Part shown: one piece after another, positions 36,118 through 47,986 of the stretch
How positions within the stretch are numbered: the first letter of the stretch is position 1
Layout: every line of letters starts with the position of its first letter
Program-made: the position numbers and the translations under genes
The notes under the pieces: generated by a model
The model's input: the letters and a program-made list of their open reading frames with translations, nothing else
Told to the model about the DNA's origin: nothing
The model's database searches: none
NCBI GenBank assembly: GCA_028274465.1
Contig: CM051455.1
Coordinates: 46,207,129 to 46,271,128, forward strand
Source: Plantago ovata
Lineage: Eukaryota > Streptophyta > Magnoliopsida > Lamiales > Plantaginaceae
DNA length: 64,000 nucleotides
Reading direction: 5' to 3'

Positions 36118-36393
36118 TTTTGTTTTCAGATTATGGATTGAGTTTTGAAAAATTGTACTGTACTATTTGGTTTTGGATTTGTTGTTTTAATATTATAAGG
36201 ATGATGGAAGGGGTGAGAGGAAAAAGTAGGGATGATGAATGACAACTGTGATTTTGAATAGTGATGATGTAATACAACGTGGTTTTGATATAGTGATGGA
36301 TTTTTTTTATTTTGGATGGTAATTCGTTCTCAAAGTCAGACATGTGATTTTGGGCGACGAAAATTGAAAATCAGAGTCCTCTCCCAAACACCC
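35990..36393. mobile_element. MITE with GGGTGTTTGGGAG termini, containing (ATT)n
   Basis: About 404 bp bounded by imperfect inverted repeats: GGGTGTTTGGGAGG at the left and CTCTCCCAAACACCC at the right. The imperfect match continues inward for roughly 35 bp. Its right half shares GTGATGATGTAA and TTTTGATATAG with the MITE at 12,949-13,188. An (ATT)n microsatellite of about 55 bp sits at 36,062-36,117. The terminus resembles Tourist/Harbinger MITEs; no clear 3-bp target duplication. Confidence 0.75.
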
Positions 36394-37099
36394 AGGCAGT
36401 TGCTTCGTCAAGTTCTTGAACACTTCATTAAAAATCTATGGTAGTCGACTAGTCAAATTCTCAAATTCTACCATGTTCCTTCCGTTCTCCCAAGTACGCT
36501 GACTAGTTTTGCATGTTCTTTGTATGCATTCCTTGTCCCAGACTCCCAGATGCAAGATACTCGAACATGGGGTATTACAGTCTGTACTCTGTAGGCTATC
36601 TAGTGACATTGATGGTTTCAGACATTAATGGCGTTGGATTCTACTAGTAGTACTGTAGTACACATCCGACGGAAGCTTACATTTTCAGAAGGACGAATGG
36701 TATGGGCAACAAATTGTGTGATTTGGCATATACTCCGTTCAAATTCTCCTTCACCTTTTAGTACATAGAATTTCATTTGCAGCTCCCTCTGCAAATTTAT
36801 TGCTTGAAGAGAACATGGCTAATGCTCAAACTAAGGAGGACTATTCGAAATTAGACGATGGATTTCCAACTGCAAGAATTGGAGTGTGAGTGGGGCATGA
36901 GATGAATTACATTTAAAAAAAAAAAATCAAATCGCTTCATATTATTGAAATTATTTAAGGTTTACATTGTTCATAATACTATGAATAAAAGTCTTACTAT
37001 TTTGATCTATTACATTCTTTATCCACTGTGAACAAGAGTCCCACACAAAATAGAAGCATCGGACAATGTTATTATTCAAAAGTTGTGCATCACCAAAGG

Positions 37100-37530
37100 T
37101 TAACTTGTTGCTTCTTTAGCGATTGTGTCAGCTACTTGATTGCACTCTCTATATACAAACTGAGTTCTAACTTCTTCCATTTCTTCCATTCTTTTGACCG
37201 CTTCTTTTAGCAATATTTGTTGGATTTGTATTGCTAATGCCGGCCTGCAAAGACAATTTATAAGGACTTGTGGATCAGTTTGTATTATCAATTTTTTTAG
37301 GTCTAAATTTGTGCACAAGTTTATGCCAATCTTTAGTCCATAAAACTCCGCAGTGTTGTGATCAGTTCTTCCCACAAATATGTAGCAGCAGTAACAACTT
37401 TCCATGCTCATTTCTTATGATGCATCCAGCTCCGACTTGTCTAGGTTTTTGTAAGAGTGAACCATCTATATTGATACAGGAAAACCTGTTGGTGTTGGTT
37501 TCCATTAACATGGAATTTCACTTATGTGTT
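37100..37530 (-). mobile_element. RNase H domain fragment of a LINE
   Basis: The minus strand encodes a plant-type RNase H (RVT_3) in two frames. INIDGSLLQKPRQVGAGCII supplies the first Asp, and after a one-base frameshift near the Gly-Arg of GRTDHNTAEFYGL come the Glu, TDPQVL (Asp) and NQVADTIAKEA (Asp). All four D-E-D-D catalytic residues survive. No reverse transcriptase lies alongside, so this is an isolated 3' piece of an L1-type element, where such domains end ORF2. A domesticated RNase H gene is less likely because of the frameshift. Confidence 0.75.
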
Positions 37531-37559
37531 GAGGTGAATTTCATGCATTGACCGAGATT

Positions 37560-38343
37560 AATTTGTTGATCGAGGTTGCTACAGTTTGTATCACATAACT
37601 GGAGAATGTGGATACTGACTTAGGCAATATTATTTTCATATTAAAACACTAAAATGACATTGACTTAATTGTTTCTTTTTAGTTTTTTATTTTATTACAA
37701 ATTAGTTTAATTATGATCAATTCAATTCAGATTTTTTCAGTAAAAAAAGAATAGAATTCAAGTGTGAAAACGTAGACATGATCAAGTGTCATGAGTCATG
37801 ATATAGGCATGCGTTCACTAAATGAAAAATATTACTTTCTCGGCTCAACTTAAAGTTTTTCATCCAATTTTAATGTTTTCTTTTACATATTATTACTCTC
37901 TCCGCTAACTCTAAAACTTCTCATTGTGATTCGAACATAATTTTTCAAAAAAAATTGCCTTTGGACACAAATTATTAATAGTAATTTTATGTGCGTAATA
38001 ATCCAAACTCCACATTTATAAGCCATATAAATTTATTTCGAATTCTCATCTATTTTTAATGCTTTTCTAAAAAATTGTTTTGGAATATCAGTTAGTAGTT
38101 TTTGAGAAAATAGAGAAATTAATTTTGAATTATCATAAAAAGAAAATTCAAGAAAATTGAAACGTGTAAATGGACTATAATATTGAAAAAATAGTTTTAA
38201 TATATAAACTTGAGTCTCCACATTCCACATGAACTTTTATGAACTTTGGAACCAATCAAATAGTACTAGTACTATTCCTTCATCAACTTTTGGAGGACAC
38301 TACTACTACGCCGCTTTGAATAATTCCCAATTCCACCACCAAA
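37560..38343. other. Promoter region of the IDH gene
   Basis: AT-rich spacer without ORFs of interest; includes the upstream region and leader of the isocitrate dehydrogenase gene. Confidence 0.4.
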
Positions 38344-41039
38344 ATGTCTCGACGAAGTCTTCTCCCGATCTACAAGCGCCTCACCAACAGTCGATCCGTC
38401 TCGTACATGCCCCGTCCTGGCGGCGATGGCGAGCCACTCCCCGTGACGCTGATTCCAGGAGACGGAGTCGGTCCTCTAGTGACCGGCGCAGTTGAACAAG
38501 TTATGGAGGCGATGCACGCGCCGGTGTATTTCGAGAAGTACGAGCACGTCCATGGTGACATGAAGTCTGTGCCTCCGGAGGTGATCGAATCAATTAGGAA
38601 GAACAAGGTTTGTATCAAGGGCGGGTTGAAGACTCCGGTTGGCGGAGGTGTCAGCTCGCTCAATGTTATGTTGAGGAGAGAGCTCGATCTGTACGCTTCT
38701 CTGGTTCACTGCTGTAATATCCCTGGGCTTCCTACTCGGCATGATAATGTGGATATTGTTGTGATTCGTGAGAATACTGAGGGCGAATATGCTGGCCTTG
38801 AGCATGAGGTTGTTCCTGGTGTTGTTGAGAGCCTTAAGGTAGTTTGTTAATTAATTCTCTCACTAGTAATTAATTAGTCCTATTTTCGGATTATCCATTA
38901 TTTGATTCTCACTGTTGTTGTTGTGTGATATTGTGTCTCAGTTTAGGTAAATTGTTTTTGTTATTGTGTGTGACTGACTGTGTGAGCTGTTTAATTAGGT
39001 GCTTGATTATGAAAATGTCATTCATATTGCTATTTGGTTGTGGCTCTGACATCAACTATGTGTTTCCAAAGATGGTATTTCTCATGATTAGTTTGTTCGT
39101 TAAACATAGTGGCTCCATGAGATTATCCTAGGCCTGCTGCTTGCAAAATTTAAAGGCGAAGCTAGCTAGTATCGTTTGTAATTTCTAAACTTGTTGCTCT
39201 TGCCCTCAGAAATTGGATACACGGATTCCACACGGTAAGGTATACTGTAGTAGGCTATTGAGAATCCTAGTGCCATTGCAGCTTCTAAACGTTTTCTTCC
39301 TCTTTCTATCTGCAATTGTATCTTCAGTTCCATGGTTCCTCAACAGTGCAGTAATGCATAATTGGTTAATAGTAACTATATGTGATATCATATATTTCTA
39401 GTAATATGTGATCCTCGTGTAGGTTGTTTGTTTCTCTCTTGCTATAAATTACTTGTGTGTTATGTTCTTTGAATGTCACATTATCTTCTTGTAACTTGGT
39501 TTCTCATTTTTCTAATGATGCCTAGGTTATTACAAAGTTTTGCTCAGAAAGAATTGCAAAATACGCCTTTGAGTATGCCTACCAGAACAACCGGAAGAAA
39601 GTGACTGCAGTGCATAAAGCAAATATTATGAAACTTGCTGATGGTCTGTTTCTAGAATCATGTCGTGAAGTCGCTAGCAAGTACCCTAGTATTCAATACA
39701 ATGAGATGATTGTGGATAACTGCTCCATGCAACTTGTGTCAAAGCCTGAGCAATTTGATGTTATGGTAAGGAGCCAAAATACTCTGTAATTTTCAGTTCC
39801 GGACTGCGGTCCCTGTTTTCACATTGCTCATCTTATTCTTATGTTTTAATTTGTTGGTGTCCAAAACTTGTGCAAGTGTAAGTTATTCTCCAATCTCCAT
39901 AATTTATAATGCAACTTCTCTTCTTTTGCTTCGATGAAGTCTTATCTCCTGATTCTTATAGTACAAGGTTACTTGTAACTCTATTTTTCTATTTCTTTTC
40001 TGGCAAGATCCTCACCCCCCTTGTGTTGAACATGATTTTGTTTTTCTTTCAAATGCATGTTAACTAGATATTCAGTGAATTCATGTCAAGTTTCTCTACG
40101 TGATCTCATGTGTCATGGGGAGCTGAAGAATAAGCTACATTGTTGCAGTTGGAGTAGATTTTACATTTTCTTCCTATTTCCAAGCCCCCTCTTTCCTTGG
40201 GAGCAGCTTTACCTAACTACTAGTTTGATTATCTCTTGTTACTTTATTAGTCATCTGCTTTCCCAAAAATGAGATGCATGTGTTTCAAAAAACCTCAACC
40301 CAGTTGTGTTCTCAAAGTCAAATGCTGAATCTGAATGAAGTTTGCCTCACAATTCGTTTCGCGACAATTTTTAGCTTCTTATTAGTATCTTGTTGTCCCC
40401 TTAGCTTTTACTATTCATTAGGATTGCTTTCAGCCGTTTATCATGGGAAAAATCTACATTTTCTCAGGTTACTCCAAATCTGTATGGGAATCTGGTTGCT
40501 AATACTGCTGCTGGTATAGCAGGAGGTACTGGTGTCATGCCTGGAGGTATGTATAAATTAATCCATTTGAGATATTTCACCTTTTTAATGAAAAAATTTA
40601 TTTCAATGTAAATAGTTCTGAGTTCCATATGAGTTTCATGTTTACAATACAAATGCTTCATTTTTCATCTCATGCACACTTGATGCTGTTTATATAAATG
40701 ATTGTTTCTGGATGATATTTCGTGTGGGTTTACAACTGACTTACCTAGCTTTGCTGATTTCCAGGAAATGTTGGTGCTGACCACGCCATTTTCGAGCAAG
40801 GTGCTTCTGCAGGAAATGTGGGAAATGACAAGTTGGTAGAGGAAAAGAGGGCTAATCCTGTGGCTCTGCTTCTTTCATCAGCTATGATGCTGAGACACTT
40901 GCAGTTTCCTTCATTTGCTGACCGACTGGAGACTTCAGTGAAGCGTGTGATAGAAGAGGGTAAATATCGAACGAAGGATCTCGGAGGCGAGAGTACCACC
41001 CAAGAAGTTGTTGATGCTGTGATAGCAAACCTGGATTAA
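38344..41039 (+). CDS. NAD-isocitrate dehydrogenase regulatory subunit, mitochondrial
   Basis: Four exons (38344-38838, 39526-39765, 40468-40546, 40765-41039) give 362 residues, the usual size. The first ~25 residues are rich in Arg and Ser with few acids, fitting a mitochondrial targeting peptide. The body is the isopropylmalate/isocitrate dehydrogenase fold, starting [10 protein letters not shown]. The segment [16 protein letters not shown], in place of the KGPLxTPIGxGxxSLN of catalytic subunits, marks the regulatory subunit. The enzyme oxidises isocitrate to 2-oxoglutarate with NAD in the TCA cycle, as a heteromer of catalytic and regulatory subunits. Other family signatures present are [18 protein letters not shown]-like sequence, [11 protein letters not shown] and [17 protein letters not shown]. 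No breaks are seen. Confidence 0.96.
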
Positions 41040-42240
41040 TTCCTTGAACACATTATTTCCTGGAGAGCAGTCTTGTCAGAAATGTTGTCCTCGTTAACAC
41101 TGCTACAGTAATTTTGTTTTAAAGCATTCATTTGTTGATACGCTCGGATGAGTTTTTGGTTCCCCACAATTGATGGGAACCTTCTTACATAGGATACCTG
41201 CAATAAGAATTGTATTCTTTTGAAGACATGTTGAATGTTGAAGATAAGGAATACAATCAATTGATCCTAATTCATTTCCTGCAATTTAAGCTTGAGTATC
41301 CAATTAATAGATGAAAAATGAAGATGTGATGATTAATCATGCTTGTGGTTGTGGTGTAACTGGTGTTCTTGATTTTATGTGCTATTTTGCCTTTTGTTTG
41401 GCGGGAACCTGATATTCGACTTATTCAGTTCCGTGTCACAGTCACCAAGTCTTTTGGCTGCTGCTTCTGTTCATTTCTGATAAATATTTTCTGCTCTTCC
41501 TTGGTAATGCAACGTGGTTAATGCCAGGGTGTTTGATGCATATATTACCTTCCTGAAAAGTTTCGCTTGAACTTGCATATATAGGTTGATAATTGTCTGA
41601 AACAAGATTCTTCGAATTGATGGTTTGTTACAAATTCCAACCATCCCTAGAAAACACAGCATGACCCCTCTTGGACTGATTATCCACATACGGACATACC
41701 CACCAGTCTACTCTTGGGAAGTTGGGTATATCTATGTTACCTTGACTCGGCACCAAGTACCCGACACGAGTAGGCTGTAGTCATCTCTGCATTCGCATGT
41801 CGAACACGGCTATTTTAAGAATTTTTTTTTTTTTCACTTTTGCGCCTAAAACGAAGTGTTCAATGAATTCATGTCCGACTGTCGAGTGTCGAGTGTCCAA
41901 CACAAATATGCAAGGGGAATTGAATTGTCCGAGTATATTACATTATAAACATTATTTGCAGACAAAATGTCAAAGTATCGATTATTGAAGGCAAAATAAT
42001 GCACGATAATGGATTACTTGAAGAAAACTTATCTTCAACAATTTATCGAGCAAAAAGATCAGGAAAACCATTTATATATATATGATGATTCACCAAAAGG
42101 GGCGGAATGTAATACTGTAGTCTGCATAGGCCGTTTTTTTTTCTTTTTCTCATTGCAAATAATGCAAATAAGGCCCAATAACAATACAAGCCTATTTAAT
42201 TAAGTCCATTAAGATTTAAGACTAAGTAGCTCCTTCTTCT
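41040..42240. other. Spacer between IDH and U6
   Basis: IDH 3' UTR, then DNA with no gene. Near 41,740-41,930 there are repeated CGACACGAGT/GTCGAGTGTC words whose origin is unclear. The U6 promoter is at the right edge. Confidence 0.4.
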
Positions 42241-42245
42241 TCTAC

Positions 42246-42256
42246 ATCCCACATTG
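42246..42256 (+). promoter_or_regulatory. Upstream sequence element (USE) of the U6 gene
   Basis: ATCCCACATTG matches the plant snRNA USE (RTCCCACATCG) at ten of eleven positions. It ends 54 bp before the U6 start. The space to the expected -30 box is about 24 bp, the spacing that in dicots selects RNA polymerase III. The -30 region (GGTACATCTATGG) is a poor TATA match. Confidence 0.75.
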
Positions 42257-42310
42257 CTAGTGTGAAGAAGAACGAGCGGTACATCTATGGCGGAGTTGCA
42301 AATACAATTC

Positions 42311-42330
42311 GTCCCTTCGGGGACATCCGA

Positions 42331-42362
<32 letters not shown>

Positions 42363-42413
42363 GGCCCCTGCGCAAGGATGACACGCACAAATCGAGAAAT
42401 GGTCCAAATTTTT
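42311..42413 (+). ncRNA. U6: U6 spliceosomal snRNA
   Basis: The sequence starts GTCCCTTCGGGGACATCC (5' stem-loop). It contains the ACAGAGA box that pairs with the 5' splice site and the AGC triad region (GATTAGCATGG), then CGCAAGGATGACACGCAC, and ends AAATGGTCC followed by AAATTTT and a T run that serves as pol III terminator. To my recollection it matches the plant U6 consensus at every position. The USE is in place; the TATA box is weak, so expression is uncertain although the RNA itself is intact. Confidence 0.95.
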
Positions 42414-42647
42414 TTTTCAATTTTTTCCTGCGTTGCGATTGTGTGTTTTTGTTTTCAGAAATTTCTTTGTGGTGATTGAATGGAAGAGAATAAGCTAGCT
42501 AATCTTACATATTCAATTTGATTCTGACAGTTTTGTAATTGCTTGTTTCATCACTCACTAATCAGCATCCTTTTCTGTATATTTTGCCCAGGCAATTTTT
42601 GTATGCAAACTGTTTGACGAATTGTCCAACTCAACTGTCACTGACTA

Positions 42648-44102
42648 ATGGCATTGTTCCAGTTACTTCTTCCTGCTACTAAACATCATCATCCCTTTAT
42701 GCCTTTACTAACCAGAATCCATCCCATTTGTTCATCGCCTGAATCACCACTCTCTCATAACGACACTTTAGTTACCTCTGCAGTGTCCATCCTCAAGCAC
42801 CACCGCTCCAAAACCAGGTGGTCTCACCTTCGCTCTCTGCTTAAACCCAATACTAATACTAATACCCTCCTCACTTCATCTCAGTTTTCGGAAATCGCTA
42901 TCCAGCTCCGTAACAATGCCCACCTTACCCATAGTTTCTTTAACTTCACTCTCCAACATTCCCTCTGCTCCCACACCCTCTTTTCCTACTCCACTGTCAT
43001 TCACATTCTCTCCCGTTCCAGGCTCAAGTACCAGGCACTAACCTTAATAAAATCCGCCATGTGTGCATTTCCTTCATCTCATGGTGAACGTGAAACTATC
43101 ACTGGTCGTCCAGTTGCAATACTTGACGCACTTATTAAAACTTATAGAGCTTGCGATTCTGCCCCTTTTGTGTTTGATTTGCTGGTCAAAGCATGCTTGG
43201 AATCGAAGAAGATAGATGTTTCTGTTGAAATATATGAAAAGTTAAAGTCGAAGAACGTGCATTTGAGGACTAGTACTTTGAATTCGTTGATTGAGCTGGT
43301 CTGCAAAAGTCGTGGTGGTTTTGCAGGGTACAGTTTGTACCGAAAAATGTTTGATCATGATATTAGCCCTTCCGCTGATACATTAAATATGGTCATGCAT
43401 GGTTTTTATCGAGAGGGTTTGGTGGATAAGGTGGAGGAGGTGTGGGAAGAGATGAAGAACGTTGGCTGCGTGCCAAATCTACACAGTTATAATGTGTTAA
43501 TGGCAGCATATTGTGATCTTGGAAAAATGGATGAGTGTTTGAGGGTATGGCAGGAAATTGAGAATAAAGGCTTGGTGCATGATGCAGTGACCTACAATAC
43601 GGTTATTGGTGGATTCTGTGCAATTGGGGAGGTCAGTAAGGCTGAGGAGATTTACAGAGAAATGGTGATGAAAGGTTTGGAGAGTACTTGTCTCACTTTC
43701 GAGCATCTCATAACTGGTCATTGTAACATTGGGGATGTTAATTCCGCAATGCTGTTATATGAGGATATGTGTAGGAAACATTTTAGTCCAGGGAGTTTGA
43801 CTATTAATTCAATTGTCAGATCACTTTGCGACAAAAATGAAATTTCTGCAGCTGTGGGGTTCTGTAAAATCTCTGTAAAGAAGCATGATGCCATCCTGGA
43901 GAAGGAGAATTACGTATGCTTGGCGAGAGGTTTATGCCAGGAAGGAGAGATGGAAGAGGCTCTACGATTTCAGGCTGAGATGGTAAGGATGGGTTTTGAA
44001 CCAAATTCAGAGATATATAATGCATTTATTGATGGCTACATGAAACAAGGGAATGAAGCAATGGCCTATAAATTGAAGAAAGAAATGATGCTTGCTGGCT
44101 GA
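42648..44102 (+). CDS. P-class pentatricopeptide repeat protein
   Basis: An intronless 484-residue frame. The first ~40 residues (MALFQLLLPATKHHHPF...) lack acids at the start and fit an organelle targeting peptide. From about residue 155 to the end run roughly nine 35-residue PPR motifs, for example LHSYNVLMAAYCDLGKMDE, AVTYNTVIGGFCAIGEVSK and SEIYNAFIDGYMKQGN. There is no E or DYW extension, so it is P class, whose members bind organellar RNA for stability, splicing or translation. It resembles the Arabidopsis At2g15980 type, from memory. It starts about 235 bp downstream of U6 on the same strand. Confidence 0.92.
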   Translation: MALFQLLLPATKHHHPFMPLLTRIHPICSSPESPLSHNDTLVTSAVSILKHHRSKTRWSHLRSLLKPNTNTNTLLTSSQFSEIAIQLRNNAHLTHSFFNFTLQHSLCSHTLFSYSTVIHILSRSRLKYQALTLIKSAMCAFPSSHGERETITGRPVAILDALIKTYRACDSAPFVFDLLVKACLESKKIDVSVEIYEKLKSKNVHLRTSTLNSLIELVCKSRGGFAGYSLYRKMFDHDISPSADTLNMVMHGFYREGLVDKVEEVWEEMKNVGCVPNLHSYNVLMAAYCDLGKMDECLRVWQEIENKGLVHDAVTYNTVIGGFCAIGEVSKAEEIYREMVMKGLESTCLTFEHLITGHCNIGDVNSAMLLYEDMCRKHFSPGSLTINSIVRSLCDKNEISAAVGFCKISVKKHDAILEKENYVCLARGLCQEGEMEEALRFQAEMVRMGFEPNSEIYNAFIDGYMKQGNEAMAYKLKKEMMLAG

Positions 44103-44402
44103 ATCTCCATTCAAGATGTTTGATTTTGGCATCATGGCATGATCAACCTGATGAAGCGACGATGGCTTTTTGCATCTAAAGCAAGAGTATCTTTTTCTGT
44201 CAACATGTCATTGCCTTCTCTTTTCGTTAGAGAAGAAAGTGAAAACAGGTATTTGCCTGCTCTATGTTAATCCTTTTATCAAACTGTGTGAGTTTATGTA
44301 GATAATCAACTGACAATGGTGATTAGTTGATCCTGCAAAATTTTACATCCAACTTTTATCTGAAAAATGTGGTGAAGGGTAGCATATCAACATATGTTTT
44401 CG

Positions 44403-44506
44403 GATGCCCAGCTGTGAACTCCGGTTCTGCTATTCCCTTCAAGTGGGAACAGAAACCTGGGATTTTGAAATCCTAGCTGAGCACTGCAACCTCTTCCAGA
44501 TGCTGT
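44403..44506 (+). pseudogene. Relic of a DUF1645 gene copy
   Basis: About 100 bp translate as SGSAIPFKWEQKPGILKS, then an in-frame TAG, then LSTATSS. This matches SGSAIPFNWEQKPEISKS and HLSTATSS of the gene 570 bp downstream, in the same orientation. Nothing else of the gene is present. It is a truncated tandem duplicate. Confidence 0.85.
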
Positions 44507-44861
44507 CATGGCTCATGCTTACTCCCCAAATATGCTATACAAACTCCCAGTCCTTTTCATTCTGAAAATATCAAACTTTTCAATACTATATCATGATATA
44601 CTACTAACACCTGTTATTGAATAAGCAGATTCACCATCATTAATAAAAATTCTTCCAGTTGTAGGCTGAGCAAAGCACAAGTAAGAGTGGACCACCATGG
44701 TTTGGTTTTTTCTTTAATTTTATTTTAATGATGAAAATTGAAATTAAATAAAACCTTATTTCTTTTACATTCCCTCCACTTTATATAACACAAAGTTCCA
44801 TTTCATAAATTCTCTTGACAGAAAGACACTCATTTTTACTCATTCTCTACAGGCACCAAAA

Positions 44862-45853
44862 ATGGAGATGGAGGTGATGATGCCATCTCATCCAACAGAC
44901 TCCAATTACGACAGCGCGAGCACGTCACCGTACATAAGCGCCACCTCCAGCCCCCAACGTTTCAATGCTCTCTTCTACAGCGCTCCCGGCAGCCCCACCC
45001 ACTTCTCCGGTTCGGCAATTCCCTTCAACTGGGAACAGAAACCTGAGATTTCGAAATCCCACCTTAGCACTGCCACCTCTTCCAATTACGGTGATGCTGA
45101 TGAAAATCTTGAAGAGATTGACTTTGCATTCGATTTCAGTAGTCAGTTTGATAAAGGCTCTCTATCAGCAGCTGATGAGTTGTTCGACGGAGGCAAGATC
45201 AAGCCATTGAAACCGCCTCCCAGATTCCAGTACGATCATAACAAGTCAGTACTAGATTCGCCAAAGTCCCCTCGCTCGCCCAAAAGCTGATGAAGGAAGC
45301 GTTCTCTCCCCGTAACAAGAAAGAATTCGACCCGTTCGTAGCAGCAGCGGAACAAACTCAAAAAGAAATCGTTCAGGAAACTCTTCCAACTCCAAGAACG
45401 AAAGGTACAAGATCATTATCCATGTTTAGAGTTTCCGACCTGCTATTCGACCCTGAATTCAACCAAGACGATGAACCCGCAAAAAGTTCTAATTCAACCT
45501 GGTACAAGAAATGGAGGATCAAGGACTTACTATTGTTCAGAAGCGCGTCTGAAAGCAGGGCAACAGAACAGAATGAGGCTCAGAAGTGTGCTTTGTTCAA
45601 GAAGACTCAGCAAGATGATTTGAAGAATTTAAGCTTCAGGTCTATTGACACTGTTGAATCGGCCTCGGTGAGGCGTAAAACGGGGCCTCCGGCCTCGGCG
45701 CATGAATTGCATTACACTGCGAACAGAGCAGCTTCAGAGGAGATGAAGAAGAGAACTTTCTTGCCATACAAACATGGCGTATTGGGTTGCTTGAAGTTTC
45801 GTTCCGGTGCCCATGAAATGTCCAAAGGAATTGGTACAATATCTCGGGGATGA
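44862..45853 (+). pseudogene. DUF1645 protein gene split by a one-base frameshift
   Basis: Two abutting frames (44862-45290 and 45290-45853) together form one DUF1645 protein of about 330 residues. The first holds SGSAIPFNWEQKPE, the acidic IDFAFDFSSQF, SAADELFDGGKIKPLKPP and SPKSPRSPKS. The second holds FRVSDLLFD, WRIKDLLLFRSASESRATE and the C-terminal block SAHELHYTANRAASEEMKKR, TFLPYKHGVLGCLKF. The family is plant-specific and of unknown biochemical function; rice members affect stress tolerance and grain length. One base is missing after CCCAAAAGC near 45,286, where the downstream frame would read LMKEAFSP. Everything else is undamaged, so a sequencing error or a very recent null allele are both plausible. 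It is a single exon. Confidence 0.85.
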
Positions 45854-47986
45854 ATACTCTTTTTTCTTTTCTTCCTTACAATAATTGTGATGATATATAT
45901 TGTTTAATCTTTTATTTGTTGATATATACAAGTTCTTTTAATTTTTTGGGAGCTAATAAAATTTTACACTTTGTAATATGATTCATAGTAAATTAATCTC
46001 CATATATAAACTTTTGAGAGCTAATAAAATGTGATGTTGTTTCTACTAAGCAAATGATGGTATAGGTAACTAGTAAAGAACATACTACTTGTAACATCAT
46101 AATATTATGACAAGTTGTAAACAAATTTTATAATAACGTGGAACTCACTACATACTACTCCATACTAGTAAACATCATATGGTATGTGACGAATTATTAA
46201 AAATGTCCGAGCTAAATGTCAAAATTGTCTTTGCAAAAGAAAAATACACACGCAGTCTGGTTATTCCTTGTGCATGCGCGCGCCCATATGGTTTGATTGA
46301 CTGCATATTTGGGTGGTGATGCCATTCTTTGCTTGAGGTTAGTTTTGTCAAATACATTTTTTGTTCTGATATTGACAAAACTGCTCTGACAATATCACTA
46401 CAATACAAGTATACATAATCATTTTGAATATGGATATATGGAGACTTCAAATAGTTTAGAATAATTTTGATCAGCTATTTATAATTAGGCACAACACAAC
46501 TAGTTGGTTTTATATATTAATCGTCGTCTTCCTTAACAATCAGAATGTCATTAATGACTCAGTCAAGTTACTTAATTAAGGAGGATTAAGGTGTGCCTAC
46601 ACGTTTGATCGATCACACAAATGGAAGTCACGTCAGTAATTGATCTGTGTAAAAGTCAAAACAGACTTATAGATAATGACTTACGACAGCATATGTTTCT
46701 TTGTCTTGAGGGTTGAAATGGTTTCCAATTACCATCACATTACGCATATTCCCCCTCCTGTTGTTATTCCAAAATTCAAACCATATGGAACAGGGCGCAT
46801 CCAATATTTGAAATTGGAGGGGAGTGGCAAAATTACACACATATACATATACAATTATTTCGTATGTTTTGTGGTGTTAAACTCTAAAAAACTGATAATA
46901 TTACATATAATAAAAATTCATTTTAATTTTTTTTAGAGGGCAGACGCTCCCTAGTTCCTCACATGTATGAACTATATGGATGAAACCAAACCAAATTCAT
47001 ATCGATAAAGTTATATACCACAAATTCGCTTCTTAAGTTCTATTATGACATTTGTGGTGGTAAAGATCGAATTAAAAATCATGGATAAAGATTAAGTTAC
47101 AAGCTACGTACAAACTACAAACAAGTGCGACGAGGTTATTAGAGTAACATAACATCATTACGTGGGGACAATTTTGATTAGGCCACCAACCTTGTGCAAT
47201 TAACTAGAGCTTCAAAAGTGGAGAAAAGTCCAAATTATGTTGTAATGAAACCCTGTAAACTGTACTGCCTTTCCTTTTTCCTTGGGTTCTTTCGAGAAGT
47301 ACACTGCATTTGTAGCATATGCATTCGATTCGAAGTGGCTAATAGACGAGGCCTAACATGATAGTTTCATTAGCCTAATGGTGCTTGTAATCATTTCTAG
47401 ACAGGTGTTAATCCCTTAATGCTCCTCAATGAAGATTCATCATTAGTATCTATAATCTGTGTTACTAGGGCCACTAAAAAAAAAAAAAAAAAAAGTATGT
47501 TGTCACGAAAAATTTCGTCCCAAAAAGTAGATTTTTCGTTATACTCCGTCTTTTATTACTGAAATCTTTTGAAGATTCAAAGAAAAAAAAAATCCTATAG
47601 CAAGTTGATTGGTAAAGTTAAGAAAGATTATTCTTCCCATTTGTTCAATAAGTGAGAGCAATTTGCTCATTCTGTCATTATTTTCAATTCATTGATATGT
47701 TCCCTCCCTCACTAGAGTACAATATTAATTATAGTCTGTCTCCACTCTCCAACATACCCTGAAAATCGATCTGCCTTGATAGGAAAGCAAATTACTTAAA
47801 AAAATGTCCTCACTAAAATTGAATATATATTTAAACTTATAAGTTATACTCGTAACGTTTGTTTCTTTATTAAATATGTTATTAAATGTATGATGTTATC
47901 GAAGGGGGTTTGAAAGTTATAAGTTAACGGTCGGAATATTTGTGCAAGACTTTATTAAGAGTGGAGTTCACTATGTAAGAAACTAA
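45854..47986. other. AT-rich spacer
   Basis: 3' UTR of the DUF1645 gene, then about 2 kb with only short random ORFs and an A18 run near 47,477. No gene or clear element found. Confidence 0.45.
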
